33,355 bases of DNA, from assembly GCA_021200415.1 (NCBI GenBank), contig JAJQGO010000004.1:1-33355 (forward strand), written 5' to 3'. A program made the translations under genes and the position numbers. The DNA comes from Ruminococcus sp. GTDB taxonomy: Bacteria > Bacillota > Clostridia > Oscillospirales > Ruminococcaceae. Below the pieces are notes generated by a model that worked only from the letters and a program-made list of their open reading frames with translations, did no database searches and was not told where the DNA came from. Positions 5,904 to 12,769 of this stretch are shown here, in pieces (position 1 is the first letter of the stretch; every line of letters starts with the position of its first letter).

Positions 5904-7953
5904 TGGCAGCGGAGCGTTCCCACTGGCAGGACTCCTTGCAGGTATCAAGCCTGTCTGGGCTTCGGAAATTGAGCCGTTCGCAATCAGAGTTACAACGAAA
6001 AGACTGCCTTTCGTGAAGCACCTCGGTGACATCGGCAGTATCAACGGCGGTGAAATTCCGCCCGTTGACATCATCACCTTCGGAAGTCCATGTCAGGATA
6101 TGTCCGTTGCCGGCAAGCGAGCTGGTCTTGAAGGCAGTCGTTCGAGTCTCTTCCACGAGGCAATCCGAATCATCGAAGAAATGAGGTGTGCAACAAATGG
6201 AAAATATCCAAGGTACGCAGTGTGGGAAAACGTCACAGGGGTCTACAGTTCCAACGGCGGAGAAGACTTCCGATGTGTCCTCGAAGCGTTCTGTAAAATC
6301 AAAGACGAATCCGTTTCTGTTCCTAGACCTAAGAAATGGGCAAACGCAGGAGAAATCCTGGCTGACGAATTTTCCCTCGCATGGCGAACTTTTGATGCGC
6401 AATACTGGGGTACGCTAACCGCGCCGTCCCCCTCTGTCTCGCTGATGCTCGACATCTCCCCCACACTGTGGGGGAGTCTTCCCCAAAGAAGAAAACGTAT
6501 CTACCTTGTCACAGATTTTGATGGTGAATGTGCAGGAAAAGTACTATTTGAGTCGGAAGGTGACTCCCCACTGTGTGGGGAGATGTCACGAAGTGACAGA
6601 GGGGACGGGTCGGTAAGACTGTCAGGGTATTCTGCGGAGGGTGACTCCCCACAGTGTGGGGAGATGTCACGAAGTGACAAAGGGGACGGGTCGGTAAGAC
6701 TCCGTGCGTGGCAAGCAGCTTCCCGAAGTCCTGCGGATTGCATTGGAACGACAAGCGGCGCAGGAATGATGTTTGAAAATCATGGACAGGACAGCCGGTA
6801 TGTGGGACCTCTTGCCATTTCTCAAACTGTATCTGCTACATACGGCACAGGTGGAAATAATCAGCCTTTCGTAGTAGAATCTGCAGAATTCCGCACGGAG
6901 CATTCTGCAAAAGCACAAGGCATCGGTTGCGAAAGCGAAGTCTCACCAACCTTACGTGCAGGTACAATTCCCGCTACGCTGAAAATTCGGTGCGGGCATG
7001 GAAGCGGCGGACGTGGTCCATTGGTGCAGGAGAATAAATCAGCAACACTCTCCTGCACCAATGACCAGACACTTTTCGTCCCAAAAGCCTATGGCATTTG
7101 TTCCAAGAAGAGTAATTCCATGCTATCCGATAATCCGAGCAGTGGATTTTATGAAGCAAATACTTCTCGGACAATCGATACGAGCAATCAGTCGCCTTGT
7201 AAAAATCAAGGCGGCATTGTCGTGCTTGAAGGAAATGGCAGCCGACCTTCCCATCACGGTGATGGTTACAAAGAATCGGAAACGATGTACACGCTGAATT
7301 GTGTAGAGAATCATTCTGTTTCATACGGACGCCCAGCGGAAATGGCGTCCGCACGCGCCGCCTTACGATGCGGAGTGTACGGAATCGGCAGACCTGCCAT
7401 GAATCAAGGCTACAACGCAAAATTCAGTTTTCAGATAGAAGAAGAAAAATCACCGACGCTCGTAGCATCCGGTGCTGGCGGCGTTGCGCATCCTACGGAG
7501 ATTTACTCCACCAGCAAGAATTCACATCATACAATTGCTGAAAAGAACCTTGCAAATACACTCGTTGCGTCCGATTACAAAGATCCACCGCTTGTGAATG
7601 ACCCTGCTTCTGAAATTGAATACATTGTCCGCCGCCTGACTCCGCGGGAGTGTGCTTTACTGCAAGGAATGCCTACATGGTGGTGTGACGGATTGGAGTC
7701 TGAAAACCCTACGGATGCAGAAATTGCAAAATGGACGGAGATTTTTGCAGAATATGCACAGGCGCTTGGAAAAACTGTCAAACCCAAAACACGCAACCAA
7801 ATAATCAAGTGGCTGAAAAATCCGTACTCGGATTCGGCAGCGTATAAGATGTGGGGAAACGGTATCTATGCGGGCAATGGATATTTTGTCCTTGCCGGTA
7901 TTGTTTGGGCGGCAAGTGAAAAATCCGCTCTTGTCAATCCTACACAATTGTAA
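5878..7953 (+). CDS. DNA cytosine-5 methyltransferase carrying four in-frame short elements
   Basis: The motifs are in order: motif I LFDGSGAFPLAG (near residue 8), motif IV GSPCQDMS with catalytic Cys72, motif VI WENV (116-119), motif VIII QRRKR. The C-terminal motifs IX-X (RRLTPRECALLQGMP, KMWGNGIYAGNG) complete the fold. It methylates cytosine in phage DNA, probably against restriction. Four repeat elements are read through without a stop: 6412-6477, 6562-6618, 6643-6699 and 7327-7380. They add 78 residues in and around the target-recognition region; without them the protein is 613 residues and reads WG-LPQRRKR, ESEG-LSGYSAEG-LRAWQ and SVSY-GIGRPAM. Start follows AAAGGTGGG at about 5863. 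Confidence 0.88.
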   Translation: MLTLGSLFDGSGAFPLAGLLAGIKPVWASEIEPFAIRVTTKRLPFVKHLGDIGSINGGEIPPVDIITFGSPCQDMSVAGKRAGLEGSRSSLFHEAIRIIEEMRCATNGKYPRYAVWENVTGVYSSNGGEDFRCVLEAFCKIKDESVSVPRPKKWANAGEILADEFSLAWRTFDAQYWGTLTAPSPSVSLMLDISPTLWGSLPQRRKRIYLVTDFDGECAGKVLFESEGDSPLCGEMSRSDRGDGSVRLSGYSAEGDSPQCGEMSRSDKGDGSVRLRAWQAASRSPADCIGTTSGAGMMFENHGQDSRYVGPLAISQTVSATYGTGGNNQPFVVESAEFRTEHSAKAQGIGCESEVSPTLRAGTIPATLKIRCGHGSGGRGPLVQENKSATLSCTNDQTLFVPKAYGICSKKSNSMLSDNPSSGFYEANTSRTIDTSNQSPCKNQGGIVVLEGNGSRPSHHGDGYKESETMYTLNCVENHSVSYGRPAEMASARAALRCGVYGIGRPAMNQGYNAKFSFQIEEEKSPTLVASGAGGVAHPTEIYSTSKNSHHTIAEKNLANTLVASDYKDPPLVNDPASEIEYIVRRLTPRECALLQGMPTWWCDGLESENPTDAEIAKWTEIFAEYAQALGKTVKPKTRNQIIKWLKNPYSDSAAYKMWGNGIYAGNGYFVLAGIVWAASEKSALVNPTQL
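6412..6477 (-). repeat. Family-2 short element (66-nt subtype), reverse orientation
   Basis: Read on the minus strand it contains CTCCCCCACAGTGTGGGGGA, then a GACGGCGCGGTTAGC-like tail. It lies in the methylase frame, adding residues such as SPSVSLMLDISPTLWGS. Removal restores YWG-LPQRRKR, a textbook motif VIII context. Confidence 0.85.
6562..6618 (+). repeat. Family-2 short element (57-nt subtype)
   Basis: Two hairpins: CTCCCCAC/GTGGGGAG and TGTCAC-GAA-GTGACA, then GAGGGGACGGGTCGGTAAGA. Read as DSPLCGEMSRSDRGDGSVR. Removal gives ESEG-LSGYSAEG. Confidence 0.85.
6643..6699 (+). repeat. Family-2 short element (57-nt subtype), second tandem copy
   Basis: Nearly identical to the copy 24 nt upstream and in the same frame. 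Read as DSPQCGEMSRSDKGDGSVR. Removal gives SAEG-LRAWQAASRS. The two copies bracket only eight original residues. Confidence 0.85.
7327..7380 (+). repeat. Family-1 short element (54 nt), open copy
   Basis: Begins GGACGCCCAGCGGAAATGGC; stem GGACGCC/GGCGTCC, then a second imperfect stem. Flanked by TAC on both sides (7324-7326 and 7378-7380). Where sister copies have TGA or TAA, this one has TTA, so the methylase frame stays open. Removal gives SVSY-GIGRPAMNQG. Confidence 0.85.
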
Positions 7954-7990
7954 GCTACAGAAATCGCTGGATATTCTCCATTTTACAGTC

Positions 7991-8019
7991 TTGCAATATG
8001 CGTGGAAATGCGGTAATAT
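7991..8019 (+). promoter_or_regulatory. Cassette promoter 1
   Basis: TTGCAA (7991-7996), 17 bp, TAATAT (8014-8019), within the shared context ATGCGGTAATATGTGAC. It would serve the gene at 8117. Confidence 0.65.
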
Positions 8020-8044
8020 GTGACTACCAAAAACAAAGGAGGTC

Positions 8045-8100
8045 GCCTGAGACTGAGGCAGGATGCCGCTCGAAGCCGAAGGTATGCCGACATTGGATGA
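8045..8100 (+). repeat. Family-4b short element between two ribosome-binding sites
   Basis: 56 nt starting GCCTGAGACTGAGGCAGGAT, about 80 percent like the copy at 701 by eye. AAAGGAGGTC stands on both sides (8035-8044 and 8100-8109), a 10-bp direct repeat that also duplicates the Shine-Dalgarno of the gene at 8117. Confidence 0.7.
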
Positions 8101-8116
8101 AAAGGAGGTCATATAC

Positions 8117-8794
8117 ATGACAATTTATTACCATGCAACAGGAGAACAAAGAAAGGCACTTGCAAAGAAGGTCAGCGAAATTATCGGCGCACCTGCCGAG
8201 TATCAATATATGCCAAGCTGTGCTTACACCATCGCTGATTTCTATACGGTAACCCGCGAAGGCAACCTTGAAATCTGCGACAGAGCCGATTCGGAGGAAG
8301 TAGAAAATCTGATTGATTCTCTTGAAAAGGCAGGGTTCGAGTTCGAGCCACAGGGTGAAAACGAGGATACTCTCACGATTTCCATGCCAAAATCCTACTT
8401 CACATATGAGGCTTTGGAGAATCTGAAAAAGCTAATTGAAAACAAGTCGTTACTTATCAAACACGCCTTGGATGCCAGCTTTCTGGATATTCTCGAAACC
8501 GATGACACCATCGACTTCCCGTGGTTTACAGTGGAACAAGATGAAGATGCAGAAAGCTACACGCAGTTCATTTCTAAGCTTTGCGAATTTGCGAAGAAGC
8601 AAACACGTATCAACAACAAGCTCGATAAATCTACCAATGAAAAGTATGCTTTTCGATGCTTTCTCATTCGAATTGGTATGGTTGGAAATGAATACAAAGC
8701 AGCACGAAAGGTTCTTCTTCGCAAGCTGAGTGGAAGCTCAGCATTTCGTGACGGCAGACCAAATGGAGGTAATGACAATGCAGTTTCCGAATAA
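8117..8794 (+). CDS. Phage protein sharing a C-terminal module with the amidoligase
   Basis: A 225-residue acidic soluble protein (MTIYYHATGEQRKALAKKVS...). The N-terminal two thirds are not recognised; the region near residue 100 reads SMPKSYFTYEALENLKKLIE. The last 45 residues (CFLIRIGMVGNEYKAARKVL, SSAFRDGRP) closely resemble the C-terminus of the amidoligase at 9498 (TWLIRLGMVGPEFETARMFL, DAAFRFGR). ATG 8117 follows AAAGGAGG. The in-frame upstream ATG at 8063 lies inside a repeat element and is rejected. Proteins like this accompany phage amidoligases; a recognition or scaffold role in that pathway is inference. Confidence 0.65.
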   Translation: MTIYYHATGEQRKALAKKVSEIIGAPAEYQYMPSCAYTIADFYTVTREGNLEICDRADSEEVENLIDSLEKAGFEFEPQGENEDTLTISMPKSYFTYEALENLKKLIENKSLLIKHALDASFLDILETDDTIDFPWFTVEQDEDAESYTQFISKLCEFAKKQTRINNKLDKSTNEKYAFRCFLIRIGMVGNEYKAARKVLLRKLSGSSAFRDGRPNGGNDNAVSE

Positions 8795-8996
8795 AGACCA
8801 AATCGAAAAAATCCGACAGGAATATCCTGTCGGGACAAAGGTTCGGTTGATTGAAATGGACGACAAGCAAGCACCTCCTGTTGGAACAGTCGGCGTGGTC
8901 GAGTTTGTTGACGATATCGGCAGCGTACACACGCACTGGGAGAATGGCTCAGGACTTGCATTCATTCCCGAAATTGACATGGTGCAGAAGCTGTAA
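8778..8996 (+). CDS. DUF4314-like small protein
   Basis: 72 residues with the pattern FPNKDQIEKIRQEYPVGTKV, then APPVGTVGVVEFVDDIGSVH and WENGSGLAFIPEIDMV, which matches the DUF4314 family: small SH3-like beta proteins frequent in clostridial prophages. Function unknown. GGAGGT at 8765-8770 sets the start at ATG 8778 rather than 8772. It overlaps the end of the preceding gene, so the two are co-translated. Confidence 0.7.
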   Translation: MQFPNKDQIEKIRQEYPVGTKVRLIEMDDKQAPPVGTVGVVEFVDDIGSVHTHWENGSGLAFIPEIDMVQKL

Positions 8997-9195
8997 TTGG
9001 CATACCGCCATTGGAGAAAAAAATAATCGAGATTCTATTCCATCGTACTGTATTTTACCATAGAATCGCAAGTTTATCAAGGGTTGCCGAGCATCTTTAG
9101 GCGAGGTATCCGTAGCCCATTTCCGTTGGGGCGTAGGTATATATTACACAATCATTCGCCAAGATACACGCCGTTTTTTCTGTACATTTAGCCGC
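8997..9195 (+). other. Intergenic segment without a gene
   Basis: No credible ORF. It holds an inverted repeat GATTCTAT/ATAGAATC (about 9029-9068) and, at 9180-9205, a block TGTACATTTAGCCGCTTGAT that recurs as TGTACAATTAGCCGCTTGAT at 15121. The rest is featureless to me. Confidence 0.5.
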
Positions 9196-9224
9196 TTGAT
9201 ATATCCTCCGTTTAGAGTTAATAT
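9196..9224 (+). promoter_or_regulatory. Cassette promoter 2
   Basis: TTGATA (9196-9201), 17 bp, TAATAT (9219-9224), followed by GTAACACAACG as in the other cassette promoters. It drives the amidoligase leader region. Confidence 0.7.
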
Positions 9225-9238
9225 GTAACACAACGAAA

Positions 9239-9306
9239 GGGGTGCGGGTGTCCGGTGGACACCTCTTGCGAAGCAAGAAGCACCGACCGAGCCGACAGGC
9301 GAGACC
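9239..9306 (+). repeat. Family-6 element (68 nt), copy 1, in a 5' leader
   Basis: Hairpins GGTGTCC-GGT-GGACACC and CTTGC-GAA-GCAAG followed by GCACCGACCGAGCCGACAGG. Identical over 68 nt to 12153-12220. It lies just downstream of the cassette promoter, so it would be in the transcript leader. Confidence 0.85.
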
Positions 9307-9335
9307 AGCCCCTACGAAAACAACGAAAATTCGGA

Positions 9336-9386
9336 CGCCCCGAACCGAGGCAGGATGCTGCTCGAGGTGAGTGGGTGTACAGTGCC
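9336..9386 (+). repeat. Family-4-like element, variant in amidoligase leader
   Basis: CCCCGAACCGAGGCAGGATG and GCTCGAGGTGAGTGGG match the left two thirds of the family-4 copies at 345 and 25423; the right end diverges. Confidence 0.6.
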
Positions 9387-9447
9387 AAGATTAAAACACT
9401 GGAGGAAAATACAATGAACGAAAAAACGAGAACGCAGATTTAAGTGA

Positions 9448-9474
9448 GATAGGAAATCTCTGATTTCCGTTATC
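9448..9474 (+). repeat. Hairpin within the amidoligase start region
   Basis: GATAGGAAATC-TCT-GATTTCCGTTATC forms a long stem with one bulge. It lies between a well-served ATG (9414, GGAGG upstream, reading MNEKTRTQI then TAA) and the conserved amidoligase start, which is in the same frame. It may be a further short insertion with in-frame stops. Confidence 0.45.
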
Positions 9475-9497
9475 GAACTTATGCCTTGGCTGAAAAC

Positions 9498-10530
9498 ATG
9501 AAAAAGCAGACCATTGGAGTAGAGGTGGAGATGAACAACATCACCAGGGTGACTCCCCACAGTGTGGGGAGATGTCACGAAGTGACAGAGGGGACGGCGC
9601 CTGTTGGGCGGCAGCCGCAAAGATTGCCGCAGACCTTTTCGGAACAGGCAGATTTCAGAACACAGCAAACCGAAACGGATACTTCACTTGGTCGGCTTGG
9701 GACGCAGAGGGCAGAGAATGGAAATTCCAAAGGGATGTTTCCATTGCAGGACCGAGCGAAGAAAAATGCGAATTGGTGACACCGATTTTACATTACGAGG
9801 ACATTGAACTTTTGCAAGAGTTGATTCGAAAACTTCGCAAAGCTGGAGCAATCAGCCACGCAGGGATTGGTGCAGGGGTTCACATCCACATTGGAGCAAA
9901 CGGACATGGCTAACAGCCCCGTCCCCCTCTGTCTCACTGACGTTCGACATCTCCCCCACACTGTGGGGGAGTCGTCCACAGAGCCTCAGAAATTTAGCAA
10001 ATCTGATGAGCAGTCACGAACAGTTGATTGCAGATGCCCTGAAAATTGACCAAGGCAGAATGAACCATTACTGCAGAACCATTAATCCAGATTTCGTGGA
10101 ACGGCTCAATAAGAAAAAGCCCAAAACAATGGCAGCCCTTGCAGACATCTGGTATACAACAAACCATGCAGAATACGGCAGAAACCATCACTACAATGAC
10201 AGCCGATATCACATGACGAATTACCACGCAGTATTTACAAAAGGCACGATTGAATTCCGACTTTTTGAATTCGACAAGCCTGCAAACGGCAGAAAAAACG
10301 GACTCCACGCAGGGCAATTGAAAAGCTACATTCAACTTTGCCTTGCACTGAGTCAGATGGCAAAGGACATCAAAACAGCGAGTCCCAAGCCACAGCAAAC
10401 CGAGAATCCCAAATTCGCCATGCGCACTTGGCTGATTCGTCTTGGTATGGTAGGGCCTGAATTCGAGACTGCAAGAATGTTCCTAACCAAGAACCTTGAG
10501 GGAGATGCCGCATTCCGATTTGGACGATAA
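9498..10530 (+). CDS. Phage amidoligase, interrupted by two family-2 elements
   Basis: Conceptual removal of two elements yields about 301 residues: MKKQTIGVEVEMNNITR, then KIAADLFGTGRFQNT, the conserved GVHIHIGANGH core, then SLRNLANLMSSHEQL, CRTINPDFVERLNKKKP and a C-terminal FAMRTWLIRLGMVGPEFET module. This matches the COOH-NH2 amidoligase family (glutamine-synthetase-like fold), which forms amide bonds and often neighbours a gamma-glutamylcyclotransferase, as here. The elements (9549-9607 and about 9908-9975) shift the frame twice, so as written only fragments are encoded. The true start may be ATG 9414 with a third interruption. Family call is good; target unknown. Confidence 0.75.
9549..9607 (+). 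repeat. Family-2 short element, frameshifting copy 1 in amidoligase
   Basis: 59 nt with CTCCCCAC/GTGGGGAG and TGTCACGAAGTGACA, then GAGGGGACGG. Removal joins NNITR to AAAAKIAADLFG. Confidence 0.8.
9908..9975 (-). repeat. Family-2 short element (66-nt subtype), reverse orientation, frameshifting copy 2 in amidoligase
   Basis: Minus-strand CTCCCCCACAGTGTGGGGGA followed by a GTC...GAC stem and GGGGACGGGGCTGTTAGCC tail. Removal of 65 or 68 nt joins IGANGH to PQSLRNLANLM. Exact edges uncertain by 3 nt. Confidence 0.8.
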
Positions 10531-10555
10531 GCAAGGTCAAAACCCAAACACCCAC

Positions 10556-10571
10556 GCCTCCGGACGGAGGC
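10556..10571 (+). terminator. Hairpin between amidoligase and cyclotransferase
   Basis: GCCTCCG-GA-CGGAGGC, a perfect 7-bp stem, followed by a short TTT. A weak terminator or processing hairpin. Confidence 0.45.
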
Positions 10572-10600
10572 TTTCGGTGGTAGAAAGTGAGGTTTTTGAA

Positions 10601-11119
10601 ATGAAATACTACGTTGCTTATGGTTCAAACCTAAATGTTCAGCAGATGGAATTCAGATGTCCTACGGCAAAGATTGTCGGCACGAGCGAAATCCACGGCT
10701 ATCAACTGCTATTCAAAGGCAGCAAGACTGGCTCGTATCTGACCATCGAAAAGGCAAAGAATGGCATTGTTCCCGTTGCAGTCTGGGCAGTGACAAATGA
10801 GGGCGAGCGCTCCCTCGACCGCTATGAGGGATTTCCGAATTTCTACTACAAAAAAGAACTGGCATTGCCTGTCAAACTGGCAAACAGAAAAATCAAAACT
10901 CTGATGACTTTTGTTTACGTGCGCCCAGCGGAAATGGCGCACGCACGCTCCGCCTAAAGATGCGGAGTGTACATCATGCATGAAAGCAGACCGTTTGGCA
11001 TTCCATCCTGCAGCTATGTAAAAGTCTGCATGGAAGGCTACCATGATTTCGGATTTGATTTGGAGTTTTTGCGGTTGGCATACGATTTCAGTAAGAGAGG
11101 TGTTCAAAATGAAAACTGA
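10601..11119 (+). CDS. Gamma-glutamylcyclotransferase-like (AIG2/GGCT) protein, interrupted by a family-1 element
   Basis: The start MKYYVAYGSNLNVQQM is the diagnostic YGSN motif of the GGCT/AIG2 fold, and the acidic catalytic region is preserved (WAVTNEGERSLDRYEGFPNF). These enzymes remove gamma-glutamyl-linked amino acids as cyclic products; beside an amidoligase they may reverse or edit its product (inference). A 54-nt element (10919-10972) with an in-frame TAA cuts the protein after MTFVY. Removal gives VY-IMHESRPFGIPS, the usual continuation, and a 154-residue protein ending at 11119, overlapping the next start. Confidence 0.8.
10919..10972 (+). repeat. Family-1 short element (54 nt), stop-containing copy in GGCT gene
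   Basis: Stem GTGCGCC/GGCGCAC in place of GGACGCC/GGCGTCC of the other copies: two compensatory base-pair changes. Second stem ACGCTCCGC/GCGGAGTGT pairs fully if one G-T wobble is allowed. Contains TAA in frame. Flanked by TAC at both ends. Confidence 0.85.
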
Positions 11120-11309
11120 GAATTTCAAAACAGCTGTTTGCCCGAAATGCGGCAAAAGTTATCATGACTATCCAGCAATTTCCAGAGTAGATTATGTCAC
11201 ACCTATTTGCCCGGATTGCGGCATTTTGGAATCGCTGGAAAGCCTCGAAATTTGCACGGAAGAGCGTGAGAAAATTCTATCAATTATCCATCAGGCAATG
11301 GGAAGATAA
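11109..11309 (+). CDS. Small zinc-ribbon protein
   Basis: 66 residues with CPKCGKSYHDYPAI and CPDCGILESLE, two CxxC pairs typical of a zinc ribbon, then a short acidic helix. Start ATG 11109 overlaps the end of the cyclotransferase (ATGA-type coupling after GAGAGGTG). Similar zinc-ribbon proteins appear in phage accessory blocks with unknown role. Confidence 0.65.
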   Translation: MKTENFKTAVCPKCGKSYHDYPAISRVDYVTPICPDCGILESLESLEICTEEREKILSIIHQAMGR

Positions 11310-11317
11310 CCGTCCCA

Positions 11318-11350
11318 GAAAGCCACACGTTTTCCACGTGTCGGGCTTTC
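11318..11350 (+). terminator. Strong hairpin after zinc-ribbon gene
   Basis: GAAAGCC plus ACACGT pair with ACGTGT and GGCTTTC. A diverged version with a longer, internally folded loop lies at 12509-12562. Confidence 0.6.
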
Positions 11351-11390
11351 CGCTTGCTCTGGGAATGGTTACCCTTCGCCGAAAACAACG

Positions 11391-11482
11391 CCACACAAGC
11401 GAACACAGCGGCTTTTGTGGCGTTGTCAATAAAGCACAGTATTCTCGGCTTATCTTTGTGTAATATATTCTTCCGAAATCGC
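11391..11482 (+). repeat. Upstream promoter block, copy 1
   Basis: CCACACAAGCGAACACAGCG ... TTGTCAATAAAGCACAGTAT ... TGTGTAATATATTCTTCCGA. About 90 nt, repeated at 12590-12680 and, in its right part, at 12047-12109; each time directly upstream of a cassette promoter. Confidence 0.8.
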
Positions 11483-11511
11483 TTGCTATTCTTCTGGAAG
11501 TATGGTAACAT
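11483..11511 (+). promoter_or_regulatory. Cassette promoter 3
   Basis: TTGCTA (11483-11488), 17 bp, TAACAT (11506-11511); serves the gene at 11558. Confidence 0.6.
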
Positions 11512-11557
11512 ACATCATGCCGAAGGGCGAAAAAACAAAATTACGGAGGAATTTATA

Positions 11558-11995
11558 ATGACCAACTTTTTTGAAAGCACCTACGAGAAGGTACAGGAAA
11601 TCAAACGAACATTCCAAGCCGCAGCAAGTGAGGCAGAGAAAGAACTCGCCAGAAAGGCATACCACGATGCTTTAGCAAAGATTGAGCATATGGGAAGCAA
11701 CGAAACACGGAGAATTTGGAATGCCTACAGCGATGCCAGAGAATGTGGAAACGCATACTTAGACCTCCATGAGGTGATTTGGGACAAGGATGTCGAACCC
11801 TTGATTTCCTGCATGCGTGCGAACGGAATCGAACGATTCACCTTTTCTTCGCATTGCACGGACACGACGGAAACCGCATGGCTATTCCAACAGAACGGCT
11901 GTACCTTGGAGGGACTGATTGAAATCAACACACCTTTCCGCGATTGCATAACGGGAGATTTTGAAAAGAAGCACGGACTCCTATTTCGTGTATAA
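11558..11995 (+). CDS. Phage accessory protein of unknown function
   Basis: 145 residues, MTNFFESTYEKVQEIKRTFQ at the start: a helical N-terminus, then a mixed alpha/beta C-terminus (GIERFTFSSHCTDTTETAWL, GCTLEGLIEINT). This resembles small clostridial phage proteins lacking a known role. ACGGAGGA precedes ATG 11558. It is a one-gene cassette with its own promoter. Confidence 0.6.
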   Translation: MTNFFESTYEKVQEIKRTFQAAASEAEKELARKAYHDALAKIEHMGSNETRRIWNAYSDARECGNAYLDLHEVIWDKDVEPLISCMRANGIERFTFSSHCTDTTETAWLFQQNGCTLEGLIEINTPFRDCITGDFEKKHGLLFRV

Positions 11996-12033
11996 CTTCT
12001 GTCAACCCATCATTTCCTTTACGCCCTACACGT

Positions 12034-12114
12034 TGCCCCGTGTGGGGCGTTGTCAATAAAGTACAGTTTTCTCGGCTCATCTTTGTGTAATATATTCCTC
12101 CGAAATTGCTTGAC
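12034..12114 (+). repeat. Upstream promoter block, copy 2, with GCCCC/GGGGC hairpin
   Basis: GCCCCGTGTGGGGC hairpin followed by GTTGTCAATAAAGTACAGTT and TGTGTAATATATTCCTCCGA. The left part of the block found at 11391 and 12590 is replaced here. Confidence 0.7.
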
Positions 12115-12138
12115 TATCTTTCGCTTATGCGGTAATAT
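12110..12138 (+). promoter_or_regulatory. Cassette promoter 4
   Basis: TTGACT (12110-12115), 17 bp, TAATAT (12133-12138), followed by GTGACACAACGG. Near-consensus; serves the gene at 12260. Confidence 0.75.
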
Positions 12139-12152
12139 GTGACACAACGGAA

Positions 12153-12220
12153 GGGGTGCGGGTGTCCGGTGGACACCTCTTGCGAAGCAAGAAGCACCGA
12201 CCGAGCCGACAGGCGAGACC
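12153..12220 (+). repeat. Family-6 element (68 nt), copy 2, in a 5' leader
   Basis: Identical to 9239-9306 and placed at the same distance (about 15 nt) downstream of the promoter -10 box. The sister leader at 12716 lacks it, so its insertion is directly visible. Confidence 0.85.
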
Positions 12221-12259
12221 CAAAGCCCGCCGAAATTCAAATTAAGCGAGGTAGCCATT

Positions 12260-12499
12260 ATGTGGGAAAAAGGAACAGTTAGAATACCGACGGAGAACGA
12301 CGAGATTATCGAGATACGATATTGTGCAAAGGTCTACGATGTGGGCAGTATATACGGAATTGAAGAAGGAAGAATCTCCAAGCTGACGCTTACGCAAAAT
12401 GGCAGGAAGGTCTACAATTACGACAGAGGGTTGGACATGGATTGTCAGACATCGGAAGCTGATGTTGCACTTGCGATTTTGCTGAAGAAATATCAATAA
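12260..12499 (+). CDS. Small phage accessory protein of unknown function
   Basis: 79 residues (MWEKGTVRIPTENDEIIEIR...), probably a small beta-rich fold ending in a helix (EADVALAILLKKYQ). Resembles short uncharacterised proteins of clostridial prophages. GAGGTAGCC lies upstream of ATG 12260. It sits behind its own promoter and the 68-nt element. Confidence 0.6.
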   Translation: MWEKGTVRIPTENDEIIEIRYCAKVYDVGSIYGIEEGRISKLTLTQNGRKVYNYDRGLDMDCQTSEADVALAILLKKYQ

Positions 12500-12508
12500 G
12501 CAGACTGA

Positions 12509-12562
12509 GAAAGCCCACACAGACCACCTGTCGGCAGCCAGGTTCCCACGTGTCGGGCTTTC
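12509..12562 (+). terminator. Hairpin with branched loop after gene 12260
   Basis: GAAAGCCC pairs with GGGCTTTC; inside, ACCTG/CAGGT forms a second stem. The outer stem matches the hairpin at 11318-11350, so the inner stem looks like an insertion into its loop. Confidence 0.5.
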
Positions 12563-12589
12563 CGCTTGTTCTGGGATAGTTAATAGCCC

Positions 12590-12680
12590 CACACAAGCGA
12601 ACATAGCGGCTTTTGTGGCGTTGTCAATAAAGCACAGTATTCTTGGCTTATCTTTGTGTAATATATTCTTCCGAAATTGC
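12590..12680 (+). repeat. Upstream promoter block, copy 3
   Basis: ACACAAGCGAACATAGCGGC ... GTTGTCAATAAAGCACAGTA ... TGTGTAATATATTCTTCCGA, almost the same as 11391-11482. Confidence 0.8.
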
Positions 12681-12709
12681 TTGACTATCCTTCGCTTATG
12701 CGGTAATAT
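12681..12709 (+). promoter_or_regulatory. Cassette promoter 5
   Basis: TTGACT (12681-12686), 17 bp, TAATAT (12704-12709), followed by GTAACACAACGGAAG. Serves the gene at 12770. Confidence 0.75.
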
Positions 12710-12769
12710 GTAACACAACGGAAGCGGCATAAAGCCGACCGAAATTGAAATGAATCGGAGGATACAAAA

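Noticed and set aside
6501..6754. Minus-strand ORFs reading SLRDISPHCGESPS-like peptides
   Set aside because: They are translations of the family-2 repeats on the opposite strand of the methylase, with no ribosome sites.
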